Origin: Streptomyces sp. TS71-3
GTDB lineage: Bacteria > Actinomycetota > Actinomycetes > Streptomycetales > Streptomycetaceae
NCBI RefSeq assembly: GCF_018327685.1
Contig: NZ_BNEL01000003.1
Span: 1,612,001-1,676,000, forward strand
DNA: 64,000 nucleotides
Direction of reading: 5' to 3'
A model generated the notes under the pieces. The model saw nothing but the letters and a program-made list of their open reading frames with translations. It was not told the DNA's origin and made no database searches. A program made the position numbers and the translations under genes. How positions within the stretch are numbered: the first letter of the stretch is position 1; every line of letters begins with the position of its first letter. Shown piece by piece: positions 43,735 to 52,369 of the stretch.

Positions 43735-44508
43735 TCAGACCGTGGGGATGATGCCGCCGTCGACCCGGAACTGGGCGCCGGTGAGCCATCTGGCGCGGTC
43801 CGAGGCGAGGAGGGCGATCATCTCGGCGACGTCCTCGGGTTCGCCGGGGCGTCCCATCGGCAGCTTCAGCCGGTCCACGATCTGCTGCTTGGTGTCGTCG
43901 AGGTCGACGCCCTGGCTGTCGGCCATCCGCTGGAGGTGCTGGGCCGCTCCCTCGGTGACGATGAAGCCCGGCAGGACGCACACCACCCGTACGCCGTGCA
44001 CTCCCAACGCCGTTGCCAACTCGCGGCTGTAGGCGTTGAGCGCCGCCTTCGACGCGGCGGACGGCGCCTCGGCGGGCTGGGGGAGGTGGCTGGCGATGGA
44101 GGACACGTGCACCACGACGCCGGACCCGCGCTCGACCATTCCCGGGACCAGGGCGCGGTCGAGGCGGACCGCGGAGAGCAGGTTCATCTCCAGGTCGGCG
44201 AGCCAGGACGCGTCGGACCGCTCCAGGGTCGGTGTCGTGCCGGTTGCGGCTCCCGCGTTGTTCACCAGGATGTCGACACCCCCGACGCTCTCCAGCACGC
44301 GCCGTCCGAGTTCCCGCACCCCCTCCTCGGACCGCAGGTCGGCGGGGATGAAGGTGGCGGGCATGTCTTCCGGGGGAGCGGTGCGCGAGGCCGTCAGTAC
44401 CGTGGCGCCGGCGGCGGCGAACCGGCGGGCCGTTGCCTCCCCGAGTCCTCGGCTACCGCCGGTCACCAGCACCCGCAGGCCGTAGAGCCCCTCGTCGTCG
44501 ATCGCCAC
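43735..44508 (-). CDS. SDR-family oxidoreductase with Ser at the catalytic Tyr position
   Basis: 257 residues of classical SDR fold. Cofactor motif VTGGSRGLGEA (15-25), NNAG (83-86), structural N109, catalytic-position S137, and K154. The tyrosine of the YxxxK motif is replaced: SAASK places Ser150 exactly 13 residues after S137, where Tyr is invariant. The codon is TCC, one change from TAC. The enzyme may be inactive, or use another proton donor, or serve a binding role. The GTG start at 44508 follows AAGGAG. It diverges from a TetR gene across operator-like repeats. Confidence 0.85.
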   Translation of the reverse strand: MAIDDEGLYGLRVLVTGGSRGLGEATARRFAAAGATVLTASRTAPPEDMPATFIPADLRSEEGVRELGRRVLESVGGVDILVNNAGAATGTTPTLERSDASWLADLEMNLLSAVRLDRALVPGMVERGSGVVVHVSSIASHLPQPAEAPSAASKAALNAYSRELATALGVHGVRVVCVLPGFIVTEGAAQHLQRMADSQGVDLDDTKQQIVDRLKLPMGRPGEPEDVAEMIALLASDRARWLTGAQFRVDGGIIPTV

Positions 44509-44524
44509 GGCCGTACTCCTTCAG

Positions 44525-44579
44525 TAAGGTGAACCCGACTCCGGAAACTGTACACAAAAACGGAACCCGACTCACCTTA
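44525..44579. promoter_or_regulatory. TetR operator candidate between SDR and TetR
   Basis: TAAGGTGA (44525-44532) and TCACCTTA (44572-44579) form an inverted pair, and GAACCCGACT repeats directly at 44531 and 44563, all inside the 81-bp divergent intergenic region. Confidence 0.6.
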
Positions 44580-44589
44580 TGGGGGACTG

Positions 44590-45207
44590 TTGCCGTCATC
44601 ACGTCCGCTCCGCGCCGATGCCCGACGCAACCGCGAATCGCTCCTGGCCGCGGCGCGCGAGGCGTTCCTCGCCGCCGACGACGTCCATGTGGAGGAGATC
44701 GCCAGGCGAGCCGGCGTCGCGGTCGGCACGCTCTACCGCCACTTCGAAACGCGCGAAGCGCTCGTCGCGGAGGTCTACCGCCAAGAGGTCGCCGAGCTTT
44801 GCGAAGCCCTCGCGCGGTTGCTCGACCGGCACGCTCCGGACGAGGCCCTGCGCACCTTCCTGCTGCTGCTCGTGGAACACGCGGCAGTCGGCAGGGGGAT
44901 GGGTGACGTGCTGGAGAGCATCATGGCGACCGACTCGCCGGTCTTCGACGACGCGCGCGACGAGATGGCCCGCGCCCTGGACGAACTGCTCGACGCGGGC
45001 GTCGCGGCCGGCGTCGTCCGCGGTGGCGTCAGCGGACGCACCGTCCTGCGTGCCCTCGGTGGCATCTGCGGGATGCGCGCCAACGGCTGGGAGGACGATG
45101 CGGTACGCATCGCCGCGATCCTCTATGACGGGTTGCGCTACGGCGCCGCGGACCACGGAGGGCTCGACCGCAACACACCTGGGTCCGCTGCTCGGTCGAC
45201 GAGCTGA
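44590..45207 (+). CDS. TetR-family regulator
   Basis: 205 residues. The helix-turn-helix (about 25-60) reads VEEIARRAGVAVGTLYRHFETREALVAEVY, the canonical TetR form; the C-terminal ligand/dimer domain is helical. The start appears to be TTG (44590-44592) after GGGGGA, as no ATG is near. Divergent from the SDR-VOC pair, which it probably represses. Confidence 0.85.
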   Translation: MPSSRPLRADARRNRESLLAAAREAFLAADDVHVEEIARRAGVAVGTLYRHFETREALVAEVYRQEVAELCEALARLLDRHAPDEALRTFLLLLVEHAAVGRGMGDVLESIMATDSPVFDDARDEMARALDELLDAGVAAGVVRGGVSGRTVLRALGGICGMRANGWEDDAVRIAAILYDGLRYGAADHGGLDRNTPGSAARSTS

Positions 45208-45260
45208 CCGGGCCCTGCGCATGGCCTGCCGTTGCCGGTGGTGTGGGGGCGCTCTGGCGA

Positions 45261-45866
45261 TTACTTCCGGGGCTGGGGTGGGCGGGCGGTGCGTGCCTGC
45301 AGGATTCCTTCGACGCCGTGGAGGAAGGTCGCGGAGATGAGTTCGGGGTCGAAGAGGCAGCCGGCCGCCATGGCGCCGTCGCGGAGCATGGCGAGGTGTT
45401 GGCCTGCGGTGTCGGCGGGTGAGTCGGCTGTCTGTGCCAGCAGGTCTGTGACGGTGTCCAGGAACCACTCCCGGTGGGCCAGGACGGCCTGGTGGATCGG
45501 GTGGGCGGGGTCGAAGTACTCGGCCGCCGCGTTGAGGAACGCGCATCCACGGAACCCGGAGGACCGGATGCCCTCCGTGATGGACCTGGCGACGGCCCGG
45601 ACCTGGTCGGCAGGCGACTGGCTGCTCGCCACCGCGGTGGCGACCTGCTCGCGGACCGCCTGGTCGGCCTGTTCCAGGTACGCCAGGACCAGTGCTTCCT
45701 TGCTGGGAAAGTGGCGGTACAGCGTGGCCCGGGTCACCTGCGCCTCCGCGACGATCCGGTCGATGCCGACCGAGTGGATCCCCTCCGTGTAGAAGATCCG
45801 GGTTGCCGTCCTCAGGAGCCGCGTTCGCGCCTCGGAGACGCTGCCACGTTCTGTACTCCGACTCAT
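45261..45866 (-). CDS. TetR-family regulator
   Basis: 201 residues. HTH: GIDRIVAEAQVTRATLYRHFPSKEALVLAYL; the C-terminal domain contains REWFLDTVTDLLAQTADSP, the part that also survives as a relic at 43211. Resembles LmrA/YxaF-like actinobacterial regulators. Start ATG at 45866. Divergent from the DUF308-like membrane protein; operator sites at 45879-45900 and 45944-45955 lie between. Confidence 0.85.
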   Translation of the reverse strand: MSRSTERGSVSEARTRLLRTATRIFYTEGIHSVGIDRIVAEAQVTRATLYRHFPSKEALVLAYLEQADQAVREQVATAVASSQSPADQVRAVARSITEGIRSSGFRGCAFLNAAAEYFDPAHPIHQAVLAHREWFLDTVTDLLAQTADSPADTAGQHLAMLRDGAMAAGCLFDPELISATFLHGVEGILQARTARPPQPRK

Positions 45867-45878
45867 GCCGCGCAACCT

Positions 45879-45900
45879 ACCAAACGATAGAACGTTCGGT
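45879..45900. promoter_or_regulatory. TetR operator, site 1
   Basis: 22-bp inverted repeat with half-sites ACCAAACG and CGTTCGGT (one mismatch), 13 bp upstream of the TetR ATG; it includes the core GAACGTTC (45890-45897). Confidence 0.7.
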
Positions 45901-45943
45901 CTTGACGTGGCGCACAAGGATCCTCTTTACTGCTCCAGGTAGA

Positions 45944-45955
45944 GAGAACGTTCTC
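45944..45955. promoter_or_regulatory. TetR operator, site 2
   Basis: Perfect palindrome GAGAACGTTCTC with the same GAACGTTC core, 56 bp centre-to-centre from site 1, on the side of the membrane protein gene. Confidence 0.55.
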
Positions 45956-46148
45956 CCCTTGCATGTCCTTCGTCAGGCTCGACCCGCACATCGACACACA
46001 CGGAACAGGTCGACACTTCTCGCTCCGTTGGGGGCAGCCGGCCCGGCACGGTGGCGCACGTGATCGAAGAAGCCGAGCGCCCCGCGCGATGGATCAGCCG
46101 CTTCGCTTCGCACCGCTTCGCACCACCTCGCTTCAGGAAGGCACTCCC

Positions 46149-46736
46149 GTGGACACCCTTGTCGCCACGACCCCCACCAGCGTTCCGGCGTCCCTGCGGA
46201 AGCTGTACTTCCTGCGGTTCGCCTTCGCCGCCGTATGGGCCGCCCTGCTGTTCACATCCGCCGACACGCTGGGGGTTCTCAGCGTGACGCTGCTGGTGGT
46301 CTACCCCCTGTTCGACGTGGCGGCCGCAGTCGTCGATCTCCGGTCCGTGAAAGCGAACGGCGGCACCGAGCCGGCCCCCTCGTCGGCCCTCGCGCCCGCC
46401 CTCAGCGCGAACATCGCCATCAGCTCAGCGGCGGTCATCAGCCTGGCCGTCGCCGCCACGTCCGTCGGTATCCCGGCCGTCCTGCGGGTCTGGGGAGACT
46501 GGGCCGTCATCTCCGGAATCGTCCAACTCGTCGCGGGTGCCGCCCGCCGGCCACTCGGAGGGCAATGGCCCATGATCACCAGCGGCGCCGTCTCCACGCT
46601 CGCCGGAGCATCGTTCTTCCTGCAGGCCGGCAGCGACGACCCGACACTGCGAGGCCTCGCGGGCTACGCCTTCCTCGGAGGCGTCTTCTTCCTCATCTCG
46701 GGCCTGCGTCTGGGCCGCGCTGCCAAGGGGGACTGA
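46149..46736 (+). CDS. DUF308-like membrane protein
   Basis: 195 residues with about six hydrophobic segments in hairpin pairs, as in DUF308/HdeD-like proteins: LYFLRFAFAAVWAALLFTSA, GVLSVTLLVVYPLFDVAAAV, ANIAISSAAVISLAVAAT, DWAVISGIVQLVAGAARRPLG, ITSGAVSTLAGASFFLQAG and GYAFLGGVFFLISGLRLG. The GTG at 46149 has AGGAAGG upstream. Likely the target of the divergent TetR; its function is unknown. Confidence 0.75.
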   Translation: MDTLVATTPTSVPASLRKLYFLRFAFAAVWAALLFTSADTLGVLSVTLLVVYPLFDVAAAVVDLRSVKANGGTEPAPSSALAPALSANIAISSAAVISLAVAATSVGIPAVLRVWGDWAVISGIVQLVAGAARRPLGGQWPMITSGAVSTLAGASFFLQAGSDDPTLRGLAGYAFLGGVFFLISGLRLGRAAKGD

Positions 46737-46949
46737 CGGCGACTGCGGCTGCGGCGGTCTGGGCGCGGATCCGCCGCGTCGACCACGATCCAAGGCGCCG
46801 TCGATGGATCGGCCCTTGCGCGCATCGGCAACGGAGTCTCACCGGGCCGGTGGTCTCGGCACTTGGACAAGGCACCGCATCAGCAGCCCAGCTGGAGATG
46901 ACGACAAGCAGCACGCAGAGTCACGCGGCCCTGCACCGGACCGTCCGGG

Positions 46950-46955
46950 TAGAGT
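46950..46955 (+). promoter_or_regulatory. -10 box of a leaderless promoter (GNAT)
   Basis: TAGAGT 6 nt before the GTG at 46962. Confidence 0.5.
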
Positions 46956-46961
46956 CGGGCG

Positions 46962-47462
46962 GTGCCCGAGCTGAAGCCGCTGCATGCCGACCACGCCCCG
47001 GCGGTGCTGGCCTTCGAGCTGGCGAACCGCGCCTTCTTCGCTGCCTCGATCTCCGACCGTGGCGACGACTTCTTCGACCGGTTCACCGACCGGTACAACG
47101 CTTCGCTGGCCGAGCAGGAGGCCGGTACCTGCGCCTTCTACGTGCTCGTCACGGACGACGGTTCGGTGCTCGGGAGGTTCAACCTGTACGCCATCGAGGA
47201 TGGCACCGCAGAACTCGGCTACCGGGTCGCGCAGCACGTCTCCGGGCACGGCGTGGCGACAGGGACGGTTCGGGAGCTGTGCCGGCTGGCGGCGTCCCGG
47301 CACGGGCTGCGAACCCTGCAAGCGGCCACCGCCGACAGGAACGCCGCATCCCGGAGGGTGCTGGCCAAAGCCGGGTTCGTCGAGGTCGGCCCGGCCGACC
47401 CGGCTCACCTCGGCGGTAAGCCGGGCAGCTGGTACCGGCGCGACCTGGCGTGCGAGCCATAG
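46962..47462 (+). CDS. GNAT-family N-acetyltransferase (RimJ/RimL-like)
   Basis: 166 residues. ELKPLHADHAPAVLAF starts the fold; GRFNLYAIEDGTAELGYRVAQHVSGHGVATGTVRELC holds strand beta-4 and the acetyl-CoA loop (QHVSGHGVATG, in place of R/QxxGxG/A), and LQAATADRNAASRRVLAKAGFVEVG is the conserved C-terminal RimL block. Acetylates an amine of a protein or small molecule; target unknown. Leaderless. Confidence 0.87.
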   Translation: MPELKPLHADHAPAVLAFELANRAFFAASISDRGDDFFDRFTDRYNASLAEQEAGTCAFYVLVTDDGSVLGRFNLYAIEDGTAELGYRVAQHVSGHGVATGTVRELCRLAASRHGLRTLQAATADRNAASRRVLAKAGFVEVGPADPAHLGGKPGSWYRRDLACEP

Positions 47463-47608
47463 ACCGCGATCTCGCTCATGGGATCGCGCGAGCCCGCAGT
47501 CCGCGCTGCAGCCCGGCCTGGTCCGCGCCCCGATTCCCGGCGGCGGCTCCCGCCGCACGGAGCCCCGAGCCCCGAACCGCCGCCGTCGGGTGGCGGCCCG
47601 GCCTCATC

Positions 47609-49039
47609 TCACCCCTTTCGCAGCTGTTCCAGGAGCCCTGCGCGGGGCGTGCAGTTGGCCAGGGCGAAGGAGTCGGCGAGGGCCATCAGGTCGGCCTCGC
47701 CCAGGCCCCGGAAGAGCTCCGCGTACTCGTACGCCAGCGGCTGCGCGACCGTCAGGTTGAGGATCAGGGTGCGCACCCAGTCGAAGCGGCCCCACGGGTA
47801 GGGGTCGAAGCCCGGGAACTCCCTCGCCATCATGTCCTGGAAGGGCCGGGTGACCTCCGCGATCCCCATTCCGTCGCTCCCCCAGTTGTCGGCCCCCAGC
47901 CGGTTCTTCTTCGCCACGAACGCATCGAAGCGCCGCCGGTACGGCGTGTCCGCGTTGACCGCGGTGAGGCCCTGCCTGCCCAGGTCCTTGTACATCCAGA
48001 TCGACCAGCTCGCGCCGTCGCCGCGGTAGATGTCGAGCTGGTCGTCGAGGAGTTCCGCGCGCATGGCGTCGACCCGAGGATCGCCCGTGTAGACGGGGCC
48101 GAACTCGCCGACCCACACCGGCGTGCCGGTCTGCCTGCTGTAGGCGGTGCGCTCCGCGTATTTCTCGCGGAGTTCCGTCTTGCCGTAGTACCGGCCGTCG
48201 GTGGTGCCCGGGTAGTCGCCGCCGCGCCCCAGCCCGGGAGCCGCGTAGTCGTGGCAGACGTAGACGGTGTTCTCCCCGTACCCGTCGAACGTCCCCGCGT
48301 ACGTCGCGTCGTACGTCCCGCGGGGTTCGTCGAAGATGTCGAACTCCGTGGAGTAGGTGTTGCCGTCCAGGAAGAGGATGTGCCGGGGATCGACCGCGCG
48401 CACGGCCGCGACCAGGCGCCGGTAGAAGGGCCCCACGACCTCGCGTGACTCGTCGGCCGGCTCGTTGACCAGGTTGTAGCCCGCCACCCAGGGGTCGTCC
48501 TTGTAGTGGTCGGCGATGGCCTCCCACAGTGCCACCACCCGGTCCTGGAAGTGCGGGTGGTCCCAGAAGGCGGGGCGGTGGGTGTAGTTGTCGGAGTGCC
48601 AGTGGTGGTTCTGGGCGCCGGGCAGGGCGTGCAGGTCGATGACGGTGTATATGCCGTGTGCGGCGCAGGCGGCGACGGCCCGGTCCAGGTGCCTGAAGCC
48701 GTCGGACCGGAGCTCGAAGGGCCGCCGGTCGTCCTCGAAGTGCCGGTAGTTCACCGGCAGGCGCACGCAGTTCAGGCCCGCGCCGGCCAGCAGGCGGGCG
48801 TCGTCCTCGTTGAAGAACGCCGTGAGCAGACGCTCGAAGAACGCCTCGTAGCGCTGGTCGCCGAGCACCGCCCGCACGGTGGAACGCATCAGTGCCTCGT
48901 TCGCCGCATAGCCCGTGATGAAGTTCTCCATGTTGAGCCAGCCGCCTACGGCCGTGCCGCGCAGCCGGACGGTCGCGCCGGAGCCGTCGACGAAGCGGGC
49001 GCCTTCGGTGCGCAGGAGGGGGGTGGGGTCTGGTGTCAT
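47609..49039 (-). CDS. Glycoside hydrolase family 5-like enzyme, cytoplasmic
   Basis: 476 residues with a (beta/alpha)8 fold. GLNCVRLPVNYRHFED, YTVIDLHALPGAQNHHWHSDN, the acid/base glutamate in GYNLVNEPADES and the nucleophile in PVWVGEFGPVYTG match GH5. No signal peptide is present, so it should act on an oligosaccharide after import. The ATG at 49039 has AGGGA upstream. It would originally have followed the sugar ABC permease genes on the same strand; an IS110-type insertion now lies between. Confidence 0.85.
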   Translation of the reverse strand: MTPDPTPLLRTEGARFVDGSGATVRLRGTAVGGWLNMENFITGYAANEALMRSTVRAVLGDQRYEAFFERLLTAFFNEDDARLLAGAGLNCVRLPVNYRHFEDDRRPFELRSDGFRHLDRAVAACAAHGIYTVIDLHALPGAQNHHWHSDNYTHRPAFWDHPHFQDRVVALWEAIADHYKDDPWVAGYNLVNEPADESREVVGPFYRRLVAAVRAVDPRHILFLDGNTYSTEFDIFDEPRGTYDATYAGTFDGYGENTVYVCHDYAAPGLGRGGDYPGTTDGRYYGKTELREKYAERTAYSRQTGTPVWVGEFGPVYTGDPRVDAMRAELLDDQLDIYRGDGASWSIWMYKDLGRQGLTAVNADTPYRRRFDAFVAKKNRLGADNWGSDGMGIAEVTRPFQDMMAREFPGFDPYPWGRFDWVRTLILNLTVAQPLAYEYAELFRGLGEADLMALADSFALANCTPRAGLLEQLRKG

Positions 49040-49125
49040 GTGGGGCGTCCCTGTCAGGTCGGGGTGGCGGATGGAGGGGCGTGGCGGCGCGGAGCCCGCG
49101 GGGGGGGGTGCCTCTATGTCCTTGG

Positions 49126-50328
49126 TCAAGCGGGGCGTGGGGTTCGGTGTTCGTAGAAGGTGCCGTCGCGGAGCATCGCGTAGAGCACGCTGATGCGCTG
49201 GCGGGCCAGGCGGAGGAGAGCCTGGGTATGAGTCTTTCCTCTGGCTCGGCAGCGGTCGTAGTAGGTGCGGGAGACGGGATCGTGCAAGGCGGCGAAAGCG
49301 GACAGGAACATCGCCCGTTTGAGCTGGCGGTTTCCGCCTCGTGGCGCGTGTTCGCCGTGGATCGATGTGCCCGACGACTTGGTGGTCGGGGCCAGGCCGG
49401 CGTAGGAGGCGAGATGGGCGGCGGTGGGGAAGCTGGTGCCGTCGCCGACGGTGACCAGCAGGGTGGCAGCGGTCCTGACCGCGATCCCCGGCATCGAGAT
49501 CAGGACCTGGGAAAGAGGGTGCTCCTCCAGCAGGGCCTCGATCTGCGCTTGAAGAGCGCGGCGCTGTTCGTGGACAGCCGCGAGCGAGCGGGCCAGCGAG
49601 GGGATCACGATGTCGAGCGTGCCGGTCCCCGGGACCACGACGGTCTGTTCGTCGAGTGCGTCGAAGACGTCGTCGATCAGCCGCTGGGCCATGCGCGGGG
49701 CTTTGGGTCGGATGGTTTCGACGAGTTTGCGGCGGCCGGCTTTCCTGAGGGCGGATGGGGATCCGTAGCGCTCCAGCAGCCAGGTGACTGCTTGGTGATC
49801 CAGCCGCGGGCCCAGGACGCGTTCGAGGCTGGGGTGGAACTGTGTGAGCAGGCCGCGTATGCGGTTGCTGGTGCGTGTGGCCTCGGTGGCAAGATCCTGG
49901 TCGAAGCCGACCAGCACGGTGAGTTCGGCGGTGATCTCATCGGTCAGTTCCAGGGACCGCAGGGTGTGGGGCATGGTGCGGGCGGCGTCCGCGATGACCG
50001 CGGCGTCCTTGGCGTCGGTCTTGGCCTCGCCCGGGTAGAGGTCGGCGATCCTGCGCATCGCAAGTCCGGGCAGGTAGGCGACCTTGCAGCCTGCGTCCCG
50101 GGCCACGGTCAGTGGCAGAGCGCCGATCGAGGCGGGCTGGTCCACGATCAGCAGGACGGTGCCGAATTTGGCGGCCAGCTTGTCGAAGACGGCTCGCAGT
50201 TTCGGTTCGCTGTTGGGCAGGGGCTTGTCGAAGACCTTCTTGCCGGCTGGGGTGAGTCCGTGGCCGTGGTGGGCGGTCTTGCCGACGTCCAGGCCGAGGA
50301 AGACGCCCACGTCGCCGGTGTCGAACAT
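49126..50328 (-). CDS. IS110-family transposase
   Basis: 400 residues of the DEDD transposase type. N-terminal RuvC-like part: FLGLDVGKTAHHGHGL (first acidic residue), VDQPAS (second) and EAKTDAKDAAVIADAAR (the conserved D...D pair). C-terminal Tnp_20 part: LISMPGIAVRTAATLLVTVG (with the reactive serine region) and SYAGLAPTTKSSG, GGNRQLKRAMFLSA. The ATG at 50328 is the first fitting the family start; AAAGGAG is 12 nt upstream. The protein appears complete. Confidence 0.93.
   Translation of the reverse strand: MFDTGDVGVFLGLDVGKTAHHGHGLTPAGKKVFDKPLPNSEPKLRAVFDKLAAKFGTVLLIVDQPASIGALPLTVARDAGCKVAYLPGLAMRRIADLYPGEAKTDAKDAAVIADAARTMPHTLRSLELTDEITAELTVLVGFDQDLATEATRTSNRIRGLLTQFHPSLERVLGPRLDHQAVTWLLERYGSPSALRKAGRRKLVETIRPKAPRMAQRLIDDVFDALDEQTVVVPGTGTLDIVIPSLARSLAAVHEQRRALQAQIEALLEEHPLSQVLISMPGIAVRTAATLLVTVGDGTSFPTAAHLASYAGLAPTTKSSGTSIHGEHAPRGGNRQLKRAMFLSAFAALHDPVSRTYYDRCRARGKTHTQALLRLARQRISVLYAMLRDGTFYEHRTPRPA
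49126..50328 (-). mobile_element. IS110-family insertion (ends not resolved)
   Basis: IS110 elements lack terminal inverted repeats and target duplications, so the exact ends cannot be fixed from one copy. The element lies within 49040-50606, between the GH5 gene and the sugar permease genes. Confidence 0.75.
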
Positions 50329-50606
50329 CGTGCTGTCAGCTCCTTTGGTGCGGCTGGCCTGGGCTTCGGTGTCGTACGCGCGCATCCACGTTATGCAGAC
50401 CTGCCGCCCGTGAACTGTCCGGCGTTGCGCCGGACCGGACGGTGGCCGGACCTCTCATCAGCGGCTCCGACGGCACCTCTCGGGCCCGGTGAACACCACC
50501 CCCCACGTCATCTCGGACAGGGGGACACAGTCATGCCGGGCCCGGAGGCCAGCGGCCCTCTTGCAGGACCGCGAAAAAGATAACGGGGAGAGCACCGTGC
50601 GCACGG

Positions 50607-51395
50607 TCACTTCAGCGCGCCCGCGGCGAGGCCCCGCTCGAAGAGCCGTTGCAGGCAGAGATAGGCGACGATCTCGGGTACGGCGGTGATGACCGCGCTG
50701 GCCAGCACTTTCGTCTGGTCGTTGCTGAACTGGCTGACGAAGTACTGCGGCAGGAGCGTGACGGTCTGCTTGGCCGGGTCCTGGAGCATGACGAGCGGCA
50801 GGAGGTAGTCGTTCCAGGAGTTGATCAGGACGAGCACCACGATGGCCGCGGCGATCGGCCGGGTCATCGGCAGCACGATGTAGCGGAAGGCGGCGAGCGC
50901 TCCGGCGCCGTCGACCCGTGCGGCCTCGAAGAGCTGGTCGGGGATGCCGGCGACGTAGTTGCGGGCGAGCAGGACCGTGAACGGCAGCTGCACCGCCGCG
51001 AGCGGCAGGATCACCGCGCCGTAGGTGTCGTAGAGGCCGATGTGCACCGTCGTGGCGAACAGCGGTGTCAGCAGCACGACTTCGGGGAGGGTGAGCGCCA
51101 CCACCATCAGCCAGAAGTACACCTCCTTGCCCCGCACGGGCAGCTTGGCGAAACCGAAGGCGGCCGCCATAGTGAGCGCCCAGACGATCACGATGGTGCA
51201 GGCGGCGATGATGGCGCTGCTCTTGAAGAAGGTCGGCACGGCGTCGATCGCCAGCACGGCACGGAAGTTGCCCCAGCCCCGGCCCGACAGCGCACCCTGG
51301 AGCATCACCACGATCGGGAAGAGGTACGGGAGCACCAGCAGCGTCGCCAGGAGTTGGAGCAGCATCCTGGTGGACATCCTGCGCGCCTCAAACAC
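50607..51395 (-). CDS. Carbohydrate ABC transporter permease (MalG type)
   Basis: 262 residues with six membrane segments. The cytoplasmic EAA loop reads EAARVDGAGALAAFRYIVLPMTRP, the usual contact with the ATPase. The GTG at 51395 was chosen because AGGGGAG lies 6 nt upstream and it overlaps the preceding permease stop by 8 bp; a GTG at 51413 and an ATG at 51377 are alternatives. It is the last transporter gene before the IS110 insertion. Confidence 0.9.
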   Translation of the reverse strand: MFEARRMSTRMLLQLLATLLVLPYLFPIVVMLQGALSGRGWGNFRAVLAIDAVPTFFKSSAIIAACTIVIVWALTMAAAFGFAKLPVRGKEVYFWLMVVALTLPEVVLLTPLFATTVHIGLYDTYGAVILPLAAVQLPFTVLLARNYVAGIPDQLFEAARVDGAGALAAFRYIVLPMTRPIAAAIVVLVLINSWNDYLLPLVMLQDPAKQTVTLLPQYFVSQFSNDQTKVLASAVITAVPEIVAYLCLQRLFERGLAAGALK

Positions 51396-52341
51396 GGCGG
51401 TCTCCCCTCTCACGGCGTGCCCGGCCGGCGATCACGAGGGCGGCGAGCAGCGCCAGGACGAGCAGCAGCACCGACAGCGCGGCGCCGTAGCCCACATGGG
51501 CCTGCGGCAGGCTGATGCGGTAGATGTAGGTACCGAGGAACTCGGTGCTGTAGTTGGGCCCGCCCACCGTCACCAGATACGGCACGTCGAAGGTCTTGAG
51601 CGCCCCGATCACGCCGAGCATCGCCAGGGCGACGGTGGTGCCGCGCACCCCGGGCCAGACGATGCTGACCAGCGTCCTGACGTTGCTCGCGCCGTCGATG
51701 CGGGCCGCCTCCAGCGTCTGCGGGTCGATCTGCCCGATGGCGGCGTAGTAGAGCACGAAGGTGATGCCGGTGAACTGCCAGACGGTGATGAACATGATCA
51801 CCGGCAGGGCGGTGCTCGACTGGGCCAGCCAGGGCTGTGCGGCGAAGCCGAGACCGATGTGGTGCAGGAGCCAGTTGACCTGCCCGTCGGCCGCGAACAT
51901 CTGCCGGAAGACCGGCGCCATGGTGGCCGGCGCCAGCACCACCGGCGTGAACACGAGGACCTTGTAGAGCCTCGCCAGCCTGATCCTGGAGTGCAGCAGC
52001 GACGCGAAGAGGAATCCCAGGAAGGTCTGCGCGACGAAGGTGACCACGAAGAACACGGCGGTGTGCCAGATCGCCTTCCAGAAGATCGGATCGTGCAGGA
52101 TCGCCCGGTAGTTGCTGAGGCCGACGTGCGTGGGGTACGGGTAGGTGCCGTCCCAGTCGAGGGTGGAGAGATAGCCGGTCTCGACGACGGCGTAGTAGAT
52201 GAGGCCGACGACCAGCACGAACGCCGGCATGATCCAGGGAACTCCGGACGGCAGCACGCCGCGTCGCCTGACCCCCGCCCCGCCTGCGACCACTCTGTGG
52301 GCCGTCCTGGGCCCGCGCGCCTTGAACATGGTCGACGTCAT
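51388..52341 (-). CDS. Carbohydrate ABC transporter permease (MalF/UgpA type)
   Basis: 317 residues, six membrane segments, EAA loop TLEAARIDGASNVRTLVSIVWPG. GTYIYRISLPQAHVGYGAALS is the usual late helix of the group. AGGAG precedes the ATG. It lies 28 bp after the binding protein gene. As in many streptomycete sugar importers, no ATPase gene is in the operon; a shared MsiK-type ATPase would be used. Confidence 0.92.
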   Translation of the reverse strand: MTSTMFKARGPRTAHRVVAGGAGVRRRGVLPSGVPWIMPAFVLVVGLIYYAVVETGYLSTLDWDGTYPYPTHVGLSNYRAILHDPIFWKAIWHTAVFFVVTFVAQTFLGFLFASLLHSRIRLARLYKVLVFTPVVLAPATMAPVFRQMFAADGQVNWLLHHIGLGFAAQPWLAQSSTALPVIMFITVWQFTGITFVLYYAAIGQIDPQTLEAARIDGASNVRTLVSIVWPGVRGTTVALAMLGVIGALKTFDVPYLVTVGGPNYSTEFLGTYIYRISLPQAHVGYGAALSVLLLVLALLAALVIAGRARRERGDRRV

Positions 52342-52369
52342 CGTCTCCTGCCCGTTCGTCGGTGGTGTC

